DNA of 64,000 nt, taken from Anisus vortex (lineage: Eukaryota > Mollusca > Gastropoda > Planorbidae). A program made the translations under genes and the position numbers. Every line of letters starts with the position of its first letter. Position 1 is the first letter of the stretch. The notes under the pieces were generated by a model, which saw only the letters and a list, made by a program, of their open reading frames with translations, had not been told where the DNA came from and ran no database searches. Where the stretch lies: assembly GCA_949126835.1 (NCBI GenBank), contig OX421500.1, forward strand, positions 31,084,641 to 31,148,640, read 5' to 3'. Positions 1 to 13,320 of the stretch are shown one piece after another.

Positions 1-1066
1 GTAGCCGGGGCGGACATCCAATCTTTTTCAGTATGCTAAAGAGTCCAGTGCGGCTAACTAAGTAAAATGCCTTAGTCAAGTCAATGTATGCAATGAAGAG
101 GGCCTTCTGCTGTTCCCGGCATTTTTCTTGTAGCTGGCGCAGTGAGAAAACCATATCCATAGTTGACCGGCCAGCCCGAAAGCCGCATTGAGATTCTGGG
201 TAGACGTTTTGTGCCAGAGTTTGCAGGCGTGCCAGTACCACTCTTGCAAAGGCATTTCCCACAATACTGAGTAGAGATATGCGTCGATAGTTATTACAAT
301 CGCTACGGTCACCCTTATTTTTATAGACAGTTACTATCTTAGCATCCCGCATGTCTTGCGGGATGTGGCCACGTTCCCAAGAATCGCAGATGAGGTCGTG
401 CAGAGGCTTTAGTAATGCAGGCTTACAGCACTTGAGGACTTCTGCAGGGATGCTATCGTTTCCTGGAGCCTTTCCACTACTAAGATGATCAATGGCCTTG
501 TTGAGCTCCTCTATCGAGGGCTGGGCATCGAGTTGATCCAGCACTGGTAAGACTGGAACTCTATTTAAGGCAGAGTCAGAGACAACGTTCAGTGTTGCGT
601 AGAGTTCCAGGTAGTGCTCGGTCCATCGCTGCATCAGCTTGTCTTGTTCAGTGATCACCTATCCTGTCTTCGACTTGAGTGGAACTGATTTTGAGAATTG
701 GGATCCAGTGGCCTTTTTTATGCCTTTATACATTTTTTTGGCATCTTCCTGATCGGCAGCAGATTGGATACCTATGCACAGATCAACCCAGTATTTGTTG
801 GCGTAGAAGCGTGCGGTCTTCCGGGCTATGTTCCTGTCATTTCTGAGTTTTTGCAACGTAGCAGGTCCTCAGGCAGCTTTGTAGGCCATTAGGGCTTTTC
901 TCTTTGCCTCCGTCACGGGCTCCATTATCTCCCAGTTGGCTTCATACCAGTCTGCACTTTTTCTTTCCTTCTTCCCGAGGACGGCGAGGGAGGTGTTGTA
1001 AATGGTTTCGCGAAGGTGAAGCCATGTGGCATCGATTGTCTGGGATACACAGTGCTGCGTATTCAT
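1..1066 (-). pseudogene. Decayed non-LTR retrotransposon ORF (linker and reverse transcriptase N-terminal half)
   Basis: One minus-strand frame can be read from 1066 to the window edge. It shows the linker between endonuclease and RT (ADWYEANWEIMEPVTEAKR), then the RT fingers and palm: GKAPGNDSIPAEVLK, MRDAKIVTVYKNKGDRSDC, YRRISLLSIVGNAFAR, GFRAGRSTMDMVFSLRQ, and the motif-A aspartate in YIDLTKAFYLV. This is typical of LINE reverse transcriptases common in molluscs and other invertebrates. The frame is broken by an in-frame TGA at 869-871 and TAG at 659-661, so the copy is dead. It is cut at 1066 by a hAT insertion, and the part carrying the catalytic FADD motif would lie beyond base 1. The assignment to a LINE RT is secure; the clade is not determined. 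Confidence 0.85.
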
Positions 1067-1074
1067 ATACTATG

Positions 1075-3609
1075 CAGTGGCGTAGCCAGGTTTTGGCGCT
1101 AGGGGGAGGGAACTTTTAGAAAAAAGGCCCCACTTTTAGCAATTTTTCCACATTAATAGAAGAACTAAGAATTCGTACGTATCAAGTGTTATAAGAATAT
1201 CCTGTGCCTCAGGATACACAAACTGTATAATAGTGCATTTTTAGCACGATTTTTACTAGGAACTATTAGTGATGGGAATTTCAGCAAAATTGATTGCATC
1301 TACTGCTCATTTTCGAGATGAACATCTAGTGTCAAAAAGTATTTATAGAATCAATGCGAATGCTTCTATAGGGCTGCATTCTTCTTCATTTAATTTTGAA
1401 AGACGAGATAAAACGCCAATATAGACATTTTTAAAGAGATTAAAACATTTCAACATTTTTATTTACTGTTTTTATGTGTCAATTAGATAACACTGTCTCT
1501 ATGAAACGTTATAGGAACGCTCTGTTCTTTCCTAATTGTTTCCTCTCAGCTATTAAAACACCAAACCCGACGTTATATCCTTAACAAACGGAATTTCTTT
1601 TAAAAAAAAAGTTATTTCTCTTCTTTTCTTCTTTCTTTTAAATTCTGTGACCATTCATGTAACCATGTTTTTGATTATTACACGTATGAGGCCGAGACGG
1701 AGAAAGGCAGCGCAAGTCACATTATTACTTTTCAATGAGTACACCAGACTTGAACCCCACCTTTTTTTAAGAATGCGAGCGAGCGTACTCTTTTGGGGCT
1801 CGGAGAACTAACTCTGCTGTGTCCACAAACCACTGATACATCACCGTAAAAGTTAGGCACAAACGGTTGGCCGTTCCTGTCCACTCTAAGTTCCTGCTTA
1901 TGACCTGGTATCCACTAGAGCAGGGGTCGGCAACCTAAAGCAAGCGTGCCAAACCTGGCACCCAGGGCGATTTTCAATGGCACGCAAAAGACCTACAAGA
2001 GGTGTTTTATTATTGATGAAAACAAAAACAACTATATCTTCCAGTAATATTTATATTGAGTAAAATCAATTTCACAACATTTAACTATATGTACTTTCCT
2101 TTACAAAGGCATATATTAAGATAGATAGTTGGGCTTTTTCAGAAGCACATCGAAGCACTAAAAGCGGATTTTCAAGACTTTCAAATTGATTTTGTCATAT
2201 TTAATCAAGCATAACTGGCTTAATCTTAGGCCTACTACGACCTTCTTAGATGTAGATAATTTTTTATATTCAGTGAGGGGTATTGGCGATTTTAAAACGT
2301 AGCCAGTTGAATTTTAAACCTTTAATGAAATGTGCCAAATTGTTCTGACACGTCGCGGGTTCTATCCCTGCCACCGACGGATCCCTGTCGCCCTGCAGGA
2401 GTTTTGGGCCTAGTGGACGTAATAATCTTCTATCTAGATGGAACGTCTGTAAAGTTATAAAAATATTCCTTAAGGTTGAATGACAAATAATTAATGCAGG
2501 AAATGTGTACTTACAACTGTTTAACGTAAATTAATTTTATACCTCTAATAATAAAATCTTGTAATGAATACCACAACGCTAGTATATGTAAAGAAATAAT
2601 AATTAGTCTGTAATATTTGTTATATTACAAAACATAACTTGTTTGGCATCACTATTGAATCAAATTTAGAATCTTTATTTTTATTAAAGGGAGATAATTT
2701 TGCTACTTTAATTTTTATTTCCGCTAATATTTCTAATGTTATGTTTTTTAATTTTAATTTTATAAAGGACTAAATGTTCTACAGGTTGTAACCTTATAAT
2801 GACCAAACTGTCAAAAAGTAGTTAAAAATTATAAAATATTATATGACTAATATAATATATTCAACTTTTCTGAACATTACATAAACTACCCAGTTTGTAT
2901 GATTAGTTCGTATCAATTCTGCTAAATGATAGTTAGTAACAAATGCATATAAACAAACATAAATGAAAGAACATCGAAGCTAAACTGATAACAAAATATT
3001 ATAATCAATATAATATTATAAGATGATAGATAGATATATGTATATAGACAACTAAATAAATGATAACCTTTACAAAATGAATGGTTAAGTTTGGTAATAT
3101 AATTTTGTATGGGGTATAAATGCTAATAAAAAAGATGATACACATTTTTTTTTTAAAATTAAATATTAAACGGTTTATTGATTTTCTCCCTTTATTTTTG
3201 ACCTTTGTCTAGCTACGGATTTAAATTACCTACTTGTCTTGTAAGAAAACAAGTATAATAGAGCAGGTTGACTTTTAGGCTGTTGGCACGCTGAATGATT
3301 TAGATATCCTAGCTTGGCACACTATTAGCAAAAGGTTGCCGATCCCTGCACTAGAGTGTGACATTCACTTCGTATCAAATTAAAATTAAACTAAAATTAA
3401 CTAGATCTAACAAGGTTCATTAATCATATTGTAACAAATTAAATTGTTGAAATGCAATTTTCAAATATAAAAAATATTAGAAACAGTATAAATTGTGCTT
3501 GTTAGCTTGTTAAAATTATTAAATTATTTTTCCCGAAAAGGCCCTTTTTTCGAAAATGGTCGTACGGGGAGCGGCCGCTCCCCCTGCCCCCTTCCCTGCT
3601 ACGCTACTG
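1075..3609. mobile_element. hAT-type DNA transposon, non-autonomous, containing a second hAT element
   Basis: The left end CAGTGGCGTAGCCAGG (1075) and the inverted right end CAGTAGCGTAGCAGGG (ending 3609) form imperfect terminal inverted repeats of about 16 bp. They are flanked by a perfect 8-bp direct repeat ATACTATG at 1067-1074 and 3610-3617. An 8-bp duplication with CA-starting termini is the hAT signature. No transposase frame is visible. After removing the nested element at 1921-3348 the original insertion was about 1.1 kb. It landed in the LINE frame at 1-1066. Confidence 0.85.
1921..3348. mobile_element. Nested hAT element, CAGGGGTCGGCAACC family
   Basis: The termini CAGGGGTCGGCAACCT (1921) and AGGTTGCCGATCCCTG (ending 3348) are inverted repeats. 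They are flanked by a perfect 8-bp target duplication CACTAGAG at 1913-1920 and 3349-3356. The 1,428-bp interior is very AT-rich with no coding frame, so the element is non-autonomous. Its subterminal sequence, including GGCACGCTGAAT and TTGGCACACTATTA, is shared with the short copies at 9451-9645 and 52556-52763. It inserted after the host element at 1075-3609 and is therefore the younger of the two. Confidence 0.88.
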
Positions 3610-3617
3610 ATACTATG

Positions 3618-5095
3618 TGGAACATAATATAATCTTATACTTTGTTATATTTCGTATGATATGTAATATGATCTTTTTTTTTAACAGATGCACCTTCTAC
3701 AAAAAAGATTATTGTGCAGTTATCTTACCCATGGCTCGAGTCTAGTCCTAATTTTTTTATTAGTATATTAAAATGCCATTAAGTTGTTTAATATACAGGT
3801 ATGGCGAATATCTACGTGTAAACGTATTTCGCGTTTAAAAAATAAAAGAAATGTGATACTTTAGCTCCATAGTGCTTGGGAAATGGAGCTAAACAGCGGT
3901 TCTATTATTCTTTTTCTAAGATACGACATAGTGTGAAACGGATGAATGAAACTCGCGCTTTGTGAATCAAGGGAAATAACCAGGTATTAAAGTAACTGTT
4001 TGCTTTAATAATTAGGCATTTAGTTACCTTTGTAGATAATCCAAGAACACCTTAAAATATTTATACTGACTAGAAATATTCTCTTCGTGCTAAACATATC
4101 GAAAATAATTTTAATCCATTAGGTTTTTTAATCTATAATAATATGACGACAAATCCAAAACACGAGAAGCTTATATTTCTAAAACTTAGAATGTTCTTCA
4201 TGTTTTACGGTCTAAGTATAATGATCTATGTCTAGAAGAAAATATCTAGGTAATATTATACGCAAGAAAATTGTTTATTTTGACTCTTAGAACATCAGAT
4301 CAAAGTATTTGTTACTAATTTGAATGTTGAATGAAAGCATTCAATAGGACAAGGGTCTTCTTTTCAAAACGTGTATTATAAATGATCAGGTTAATTTCTC
4401 TACAAACATTTATAGAGACTATAAAAAATTTTTGGGATGAATAAAATGTGTTGCAATTACATTTCTATTACTTATCATAAAAATATGTTTGATAATGTTC
4501 ACATTATTTTGGAACGAGGAAAAACAAAGCCATACATCTTTTCTAAAGGCGATGTGCTTTATTTTCACAGTTTCTATAAAAATAAACAGAATTGTATTCT
4601 TCAACATTTAATTTTACTTCATACATCTACCATAATAATGTATGCACATGTACATTTGTATGGAAGATGGAATTTTCTTAAGATTTCAGAGAGAGTCGGT
4701 TATGGAAGAGGATTTGATTGATTACCATGTATATTACAAGGTTCAAGAGAAAAAAAGTTTCAATGGCGAATCAGGGACAGAACGTAAAAATTACCAGCAT
4801 CACGTTTCCCGCCTATTTTAATCATGGACTCCCAAACAACAACAACATAACTGCTAAGAAAACTCACTATAGAATCAGTCCAGTTGACCCAGGCAATAGA
4901 TCTTCCATTTCCCCTTCCTGATCAGACTAGATCAAAATATACTAATCATCGATAGTTCATATTAGATCTATAATGAATACATTTTTTTAAAGAATACAAA
5001 TAACGATTCAATATTAATGTCTTTTATCATCGTCCTACTGTAAGCCTTGTTTAATCTTAAACTTGAATCATTTTTTTGTTATTGAAGTAAAGAAA
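3618..5095. other. AT-rich spacer with a small LINE-tail fragment
   Basis: Apart from a decayed copy of the LINE 3' tail at about 3685-3760 (CCTTCTACAAAAAAGATTAT, then CATGGCTCGAGTCTAGTCCT), no gene, tRNA or repeat structure is recognisable. Reading frames at 4437-4721 and 4718-4921 have no recognisable content and look like chance openings. Confidence 0.5.
5050..5055 (-). terminator. Possible ATTAAA polyadenylation signal
   Basis: The plus-strand TTTAAT reads ATTAAA on the minus strand, about 45 nt past the stop codon of the 131-residue membrane protein gene. This is the commonest variant of the poly(A) hexamer, but the region is AT-rich, so chance occurrence is possible. Confidence 0.3.
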
Positions 5096-5099
5096 AACC

Positions 5100-5495
5100 T
5101 CACAGCCATTCACTTCCGGTTTCGTAATCTTTCTGTTTATAATTAGTCGTCATGGCAACATGCTTGCGCCACTTGTCAGAGTAGGCCACGACAGAAATTT
5201 CATCGTAGGCCTGCAACCGCTTCCGGTAGGTCTCCATCTTCTTCAGCTCTCGTCTTTTTCTCCTCCTCGCCAAGGTCACCATGAAGACGATCAAGAAACT
5301 GATGAGCACGACAGTGAAGGCGAAGAACGCAATGACGACAAATGAAACTTTTGCAGAGTATTTGTAATCCAAATCTGATGACGCCGAAGTTGACCGTGTC
5401 AAAATTGTAGGCGTCACGTACGAGACATTTTGACTCGGTTTAGCCGAGGCTTCGGTGAGGTTTGTTGCGGTAGAAACATTCAATGGAAGGTTCAT
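5100..5495 (-). CDS. Small single-pass membrane protein, 131 aa, unknown function
   Basis: A clean ATG frame has A at -3 and an in-frame TAA about 45 nt upstream. The N-terminal 48 residues are Ser/Thr-rich with three N-glycosylation sequons (N6, N12, N23). Residues 50-75 form a strongly hydrophobic helix rich in Val, Phe and Ile. A basic stop-transfer run (RRRKRRELKK) follows, then a cytoplasmic tail with several tyrosines (YDEI, YSDK, DYETGSEWL). The charge pattern predicts N-out, C-in, with no separate signal peptide (type III). Base composition is visibly less AT-rich than the flanks, which supports real coding. An AG acceptor (CCTACAG, about 5550) upstream could place a 5' UTR exon further away. 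It could instead be the last exon of a longer gene. I do not recognise the family. Confidence 0.6.
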   Translation of the reverse strand: MNLPLNVSTATNLTEASAKPSQNVSYVTPTILTRSTSASSDLDYKYSAKVSFVVIAFFAFTVVLISFLIVFMVTLARRRKRRELKKMETYRKRLQAYDEISVVAYSDKWRKHVAMTTNYKQKDYETGSEWL

Positions 5496-5904
5496 GTTTA
5501 AACGATGTGTGGTGTTTTGTGAAGATTGTCTTTTATGTTAGAGGTACTGTAGGCGCCATAACACGAGACTTGTTAGAGTTTGTGGCTGGTGTTCAGCATA
5601 GCTGGGAATAGTCTATCATTGTGTGGAAGAAAGTCGGTGGGAAGATATGATAGGAAACGCTATCTGAACTCTAAACTAGATGCAGAGGATCTTCTGTATA
5701 GCAGGAGTGTATGTTACATGTAAAGTAAAGCCCTTGAATGTAAACAATGAAGATTTCTGATTTTTTCCATTTAGTGAAACGGTATGCGTTTAATTTTCAA
5801 AATCTCAACGCTTTAATATACACCAGGTAGGCCTATTTTTCACAAAGACACTTAAAAATCTGAAAGAAAAGCAAAAATATTCTTTTAATATTGTATTATA
5901 TTAC

Positions 5905-6457
5905 AAGATAATATGCCCGGCGTTGCCCGGATGAAAAATTCATAGGCCTATAGCTACAGAAAAAAATATATATTATAAACGACAATGAACAGAAAACTAT
6001 AATAATTTTTAAAATATAATTATTAATTATTTACTGAAAACATTTAGGAAAGTAATGTAAACTAAATATTGTAATAGGGTGAAAAAAGGAATGTCATTTT
6101 ATTTAACTAATAGTTTGGACTATCTCTGGCTGAAAATAGAACACTTGCATGTATAAAATATATTCGATTTTAATTACTGAAAACATTTTAAGAAAGCTTT
6201 AGACTAAGTCCTGATATTCTCTACAACCTTTTAAAAAAAGTAATATTGTTGGAAATTTTTTTTAACGAAGAAAAATATTTAAAATGTTATCTGTGGAGAA
6301 TCAAACTTAAATCACCCACATGGTAGTCGGATACGCTAACCACTCAGCTAGGTAAGACACATGCAGGATGCGAGATCGCAAAAGAAAAATATGAGAGACA
6401 ATAAGGTCACGTGTCCTTAAATTAACCAACGGGGATCGAAATCCACATACACATCGT

Positions 6458-6511
<54 letters not shown>
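5905..6511 (-). mobile_element. Helitron-like non-autonomous element with internal tRNA-like module
   Basis: Read on the minus strand, the element follows a TA microsatellite (6462-6511). It carries a tRNA-like stretch (GAGTGGTTAGCGTATCCGAC, about 6325-6350) and ends in a short GC hairpin (CCGGGCAACGCCGGG) followed by CTTG/T at about 5905. A GC hairpin close to a CTRR-like end is the mark of Helitron 3' termini; CTTG is a variant. A related copy lies on the plus strand at 31480-31925, and a related 3' end at 29259-29391. The boundary at the TA tract is approximate. Confidence 0.5.
6462..6511. repeat. (TA)n microsatellite
   Basis: About 25 uninterrupted TA dinucleotides, followed by degenerate GATA and GA simple repeats to about 6590. 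Confidence 0.95.
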
Positions 6512-6512
<1 letters not shown>

Positions 6513-6775
6513 CCAGATAAATAGATAGATAGATAATAGATATATATATAGAGAGAGAGAGAAAGATAGATAGATAAATAGAAAGCTTTCTTCACTATGA
6601 GAGTGTAATGGTTTTTTTTAAAATATCTTATTATAAAAATGTGAGACCAATTTTATTTCACTCGTCTATTTAGATAACCTCATGGAATCGCTGTGTTGAT
6701 GTTTACAAATTTCGTGGAAATCTAAACCATTAAACTGAATGCTTCCCTAATATTATTTAAACCTATAATAATATA

Positions 6776-7085
6776 TGGTTTTCTTGTATAGGAACTGAGG
6801 CGTTTAGATCTATGGAACTTAGAACTGTTGCGCTTAGACCTATGTAGCTTTGAACTGTGGAGCTTAGATCTATGGAGCTTAGAACTGTGGAGCTAAGAAC
6901 TGTGGCGACTAGAACTGTGGAGCTTAGAACTGTGGAGCTTAGAACTGTGGAGCTTAGAACTGTGGAGCTAAGAACTGTGGCGACTAGAACTGTGGCGTTT
7001 AGAACTGTGGAGCTTAGAACTGTGGAGCTTAGAACTGTGGAGCTTAGAACTGTGGAGCTTAGAACTGTGGAGCTTAGAACTGACG
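6776..7085. repeat. 15-bp minisatellite
   Basis: About 20 tandem copies of CTTAGAACTGTGGAG with variants (CTAAGAACTGTGGCG and similar). Because 15 is a multiple of three, both strands stay open (ELRTV on plus, VLSST on minus). Nothing suggests that either frame is a gene. Confidence 0.9.
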
Positions 7086-7435
7086 ATATTAGAACTGGTT
7101 CTTTTGTAAATACTAGAATAAGAATAAACGTCTGGACAGACAAAAAACAGTTTAGGGTTCAGTTAAGGACGGACGCCATGATTTTTATTCGGCTGGGGAG
7201 GGTCTCACTAAGTCAAATCAACAAAATAAGTTTAAAGAAATTAAAAAGGCCATGCTGTTCATTGGGCTGGCTGCAAAATCCCCCACGTACACCGGTGAAG
7301 GATTCTTCACTAGCCTATGTAGTCAAACGTGTTCTTTACTTTTACTTTCAATATAATGTACTTTAAATATCATAAATTACTATATTTTTATTGTAATGGC
7401 CATTTTTTTTTCTTTGGTAAAGCTTGAATTGGACC

Positions 7436-7492
7436 TGAAGTTGACATAGTTGACATAGTTGACATAGTTGACATAGTTGACATAGTTGACAT
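7436..7492. repeat. 9-bp tandem repeat
   Basis: Six perfect copies of GTTGACATA in tandem. Confidence 0.9.
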
Positions 7493-8136
7493 ATGTAGAC
7501 CTAAAGAGTAACCCGAGATCGCCCCTCCTACTCTAACCCTGATAATTAACAACAGCAAATATTATTTATATCCAGAGGTCACAAGAGGTGACCATACAAG
7601 TAAGACATACATACTATAGTTTACTCACCTGGCAGTTTAATCTTGCCCGTTAGACCAAAAACTCCACACATACACACGCAGAAGCAAGAAAACAACAAAG
7701 GCCGCTTTATAAACCAAACAAAACTGTCCATAAAACAAACAAGGACTGATCATAAATAAAGCTCGCCAACTACACTTATTAATTAATAATGAGCAATGTG
7801 TAAAAAACGAAATTGATGTTGTGCGTCAATTAAAATTAAAACGTATTTTTTCCCACTGCCCTACTTAAATGACACACTTTTCTTCTCTTTCCTTACTAGA
7901 TTTTTTTTTTTTAACTCAACCATAGAACGATCACTCGCCACTCTCTTCCTTTTCTCCCACCCCTTCCCTCATGCAATAAAGATTTAACAAGTAAACCTAC
8001 TCACTGACGCTAACACTCCAACGAACAAACTAAAACACACGCACACGCTATGTCTCTGTCCCTCCCTCCCCCATTCATATACTTGTATGTTTAAACCAAA
8101 AGGTATTAATGAGAGCTTAGTACAATTAGGGGGAGG

Positions 8137-8422
8137 GGTGAAACGGTGGCCGTGCGGCAGCGCGTTCGGCTTGCGTACAGAAGGTCCTGGGTTCGAAACC
8201 TGGTGCTGGCTAGGATTGTTTTCCAGGGTGTCCCTGATTCTACCCACCTCTAATGGGTACCTGACCTTAGTTGGGGTAAAGTGAAGGCGGCTGTGCATGG
8301 TGCTGGCCACACCATCACCTAGCATGCCGTGGCCACAAAAACTGGGTGAACGCTGCTTCACTGGACATCAGTTTTTGTTTTATGGACAGTTTTGGATCAA
8401 CCGACGGGTACTTTACTTTACA
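8137..8422 (+). mobile_element. tRNA-derived SINE, fullest copy in the window
   Basis: The head resembles a tRNA, with an A-box-like stretch at about 8143-8165 and a perfect B box GGTTCGAAACC at 8190-8200. A conserved body follows (CTACCCACCTCTAATGGGTA, then TTGGGGTAAAGTGAAGGCGG, then CATGCCGTGGCCACA). The tail is TACTTTACTTTAC. Related copies lie at 32447, 33343, 38527 and 41611 (plus) and at 60223 and 24431 (minus). It does not fold into a full tRNA cloverleaf by eye, so it is not called a tRNA gene. Confidence 0.8.
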
Positions 8423-8635
8423 AGAGGGACTCGGGAGAGGGGAAGGGGGAGGGGGCTCTGCATAGAAATGGGAAAATATTACCAATGTGGAGAGGAGCGG
8501 GGGGTGAGACGAATATTAACATGTATAGTTTTGTCTTTAAAAAAAAAATACAGTTTCTCTTTCAGACAACGTAATTCAGTGGCGACAAGCGAAGCAGCGT
8601 TCACACATTTCAAGGTTCGAGGCATAAAGGAGGAT

Positions 8636-8740
8636 TGTGTGGCCAGCTCAATGCTTAGGCCCACATTTTTTTACCCATTGGTCTCTGGATTCAAACTCGG
8701 GACTTTCAGAGGTGCATCTAATCACAAAAGCGCTAGAAAA
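8636..8740 (-). mobile_element. Possible diverged SINE-related fragment
   Basis: TGTGTGGCCAGCTCAATGC matches the body of the SINE family in reverse. On the minus strand, GAGTTTGAATCC resembles a B box. It is strongly diverged and has no clear ends. Confidence 0.3.
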
Positions 8741-9450
8741 TTTTGTCCCATTTGTAACTTAGTTGAAAGAAAGTTTACCTCCGCACTGCCCCTCCTCTCC
8801 ACTTCACCCCCACTCTCCCGTGATGTAGACTATGACTCACACACACTAGCACACACACAATAGATGGAACAAATAAACCACAAAAAAACACAAGAAACGA
8901 TACAAACCGGAATATCGACAGAAAGTTGGCACTGTATCAAACATTTAACATTGTTTAACGAGTTACTTGGCTTTTTGTTTGAACTTAATAAAAAAATATT
9001 TGGCAACACTAAAAGTGGAGTCGATACTTCAAACTTGATTTCATTCTTAGCCCACTTGTGTCGCCCAATAATTTAATGAGTGTTTTTACACGCGAAAGTA
9101 ATCGATACTTCCTTTTTATGTAGGCCTACTTCTGATCTGAATTTCGATTACGCAACTATAATATTACTGGCCTGACCTAAATCTATAGATTAATGACTGC
9201 TCACCAGCCGGGGTCGATCAATAAGAGAAATGAATGCAATGGAAAATGTAATGGTTTCATTATTTTTTTTATTGCAGGTTTATGAAAATTGTAACGCGTT
9301 ATCAGAGTTGATTGTGTGATGTTATACTGGAGCAGTATGAATTCTTTTTGCAGTTAATTGTATTCTCTTTATATTTGCATTCTTCCAAGATATTTAAATG
9401 ACTTCTCATTATTGCTAAGCGGCTACTCTTTATATTTTAACGGTTTGGCC

Positions 9451-9645
9451 CAGGGGTTGGCAACTTATGGCACGCAGAGCAGTTTTCAATTGCATGCGGA
9501 ACACCCTAAAAAAAGAAACAATAGTTCATGTCACTTCTACAAAACATTGATTGCTAGAGCATTATGACTTTTGGGCTGTTAGCACGCTGAATGAATTAGA
9601 AATCCTACTTTGGCACACTATTAATTAAAAGGTTGCCGACCCCTG
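9451..9645. mobile_element. hAT MITE, 195 bp, same family as 1921-3348
   Basis: The termini CAGGGGTTGGCAACTT and AGGTTGCCGACCCCTG are inverted repeats. The right subterminal block (GGCTGTTAGCACGCTGAATG, TTTGGCACACTATTAA) matches the 1921-3348 element. The flanks GTTTGGCC (9443-9450) and GTTTAGCC (9648-9655) agree at 7 of 8 bases, offset by two extra bases at the right end, so this looks like an aged target duplication. Confidence 0.75.
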
Positions 9646-9659
9646 GAGTTTAGCCTATA

Positions 9660-10760
9660 TTTGCATATCACGGGTTTTATTTTTTTGTGTTCTATTGACT
9701 TTGTCATTGCTAAATATTTGTCATTTCTCTCTCTGTTGTCATACTAAGAATACTTATGTGCCTATCGGGAAACATTTTTCGACTAACTTAAGCTGTTGGC
9801 TTTCCTGATTAGTTCAGGCAACCCATTTCATGCCAGTGAGCAACTCGAAGACGTAAAAAGACTTACATCATGAGACTTAAACCTTTATGTTTAAAATAAA
9901 TAATATTTAATGTATATTATGTTTTCCTATGTATTTTATCAGATTATGTTTATTGTGTTATATTAAAATGTAAAGTTTTTTTTTGTGTGCATTATTACTA
10001 ACTTACCCTTAAAATTATCTTTTCTAAATCTGTCTAGATTTTGGGGTTATTATTTACCTTTAAATGTTAGTTCTATAGTGTACATGTTCTCTTTTTATAT
10101 GTCTCTTCCATATATAACGACGTCTCGGTTCTTATAGTAGATATTATATTAAACAATACACATAGTCATTTGTTTCCAATGAAAAAAAAACTTTTTGTCT
10201 GTAACAACTTAAAAAAAAATATATTACAAGGAAGACCTCTTGGTTGACGCTTGCCTTGTTAATATCTTGGTAAACTCCACACACGAAAACCTTCTACCCA
10301 TCTAATGAATGTAAGTTGTGGCCTGTACATTTTGATTTTGTAGGTCAAGGTACTAAAGCTACTGATATTCCAGATCGCTATGACCGACACTATTAGAGAG
10401 ACGATAAAATCTTCTTTACTCCTTTCAAAGTTGGCAGCTAATAATGTATACAACTTGCCTCTTCACCCTTCCCCACCTACCAGCCATCAAACTTTTAGTA
10501 TAATTCTTGACATACACGAAAATGTATGTTGTTTTTTCTTAGAAGAATCTTTGGGTCTAGGAAGCATGTTAAGCACACCAGGTTGTAAAGTTAATATGAG
10601 TAGCTTCTTTGTGAGTGTGAAATGAACCATATCAAGACCATATTAAGTATTTAACTACATCTTGGCCTTCTCGCCTGAGTAAGCTTTTTGTTCTTGAGGT
10701 TATTGATAATTGTTAACTAGTCTTTGATAGTTAACGTGTATTATATACACATATGTATCA
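9660..10760. other. AT-rich spacer, nothing recognised
   Basis: Apart from short words resembling the LINE tail (CAGGCAACCCATTTCATGCC near 9820), there is no coding frame, RNA gene or tandem repeat that I can support. Confidence 0.5.
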
Positions 10761-10764
10761 TGTT

Positions 10765-10960
10765 GCAGACGCTCCTTCCATTAAGAAGAGCATTGCGGGC
10801 CTTTGCTTATCCTTGGTGTTTTTCGATTTTTGTATTTAAATGCTCTAAAGCTATCAGTCGTTCTAGTTTGTTTTTTTCTGGCAACCCATTCCAGGCCTGA
10901 ACGACACTCGAAACTGTATAAGAAGTCTTCCTTGAATTTGAAATAAGAAGAGTATTTTTA
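10765..10960 (-). mobile_element. LINE 3'-tail fragment
   Basis: GACGCTCCTTCCATTAAGAA matches the reversed tail found at 53590 and 58855. CAACCCATTCCAGGCCTGAA further right matches the end of the LINE coding region at 30055 and 51200 in reverse. The copy is diverged and lacks coding potential. Confidence 0.5.
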
Positions 10961-11026
10961 TCTCAATGTTTTTATAACTATTCCATTTTTATTATGTTGT
11001 TGTAGAATTTATTTCACGTTTATATC

Positions 11027-13320
<2,294 letters not shown>

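Noticed and set aside
4437..4921. Two overlapping plus-strand frames (94 and 67 aa)
   Set aside because: No recognised content. The overlap is accidental in AT-rich sequence.
6763..7366. ELRTV and VLSST repeat proteins on opposite strands
   Set aside because: The 15-bp minisatellite keeps both strands open. There are no splice sites, signal sequence or non-repeat domain.
8140..8215. tRNA gene
   Set aside because: It has A- and B-box-like motifs but no full cloverleaf, and the same head is joined to the same body at several other sites, so it is a SINE.
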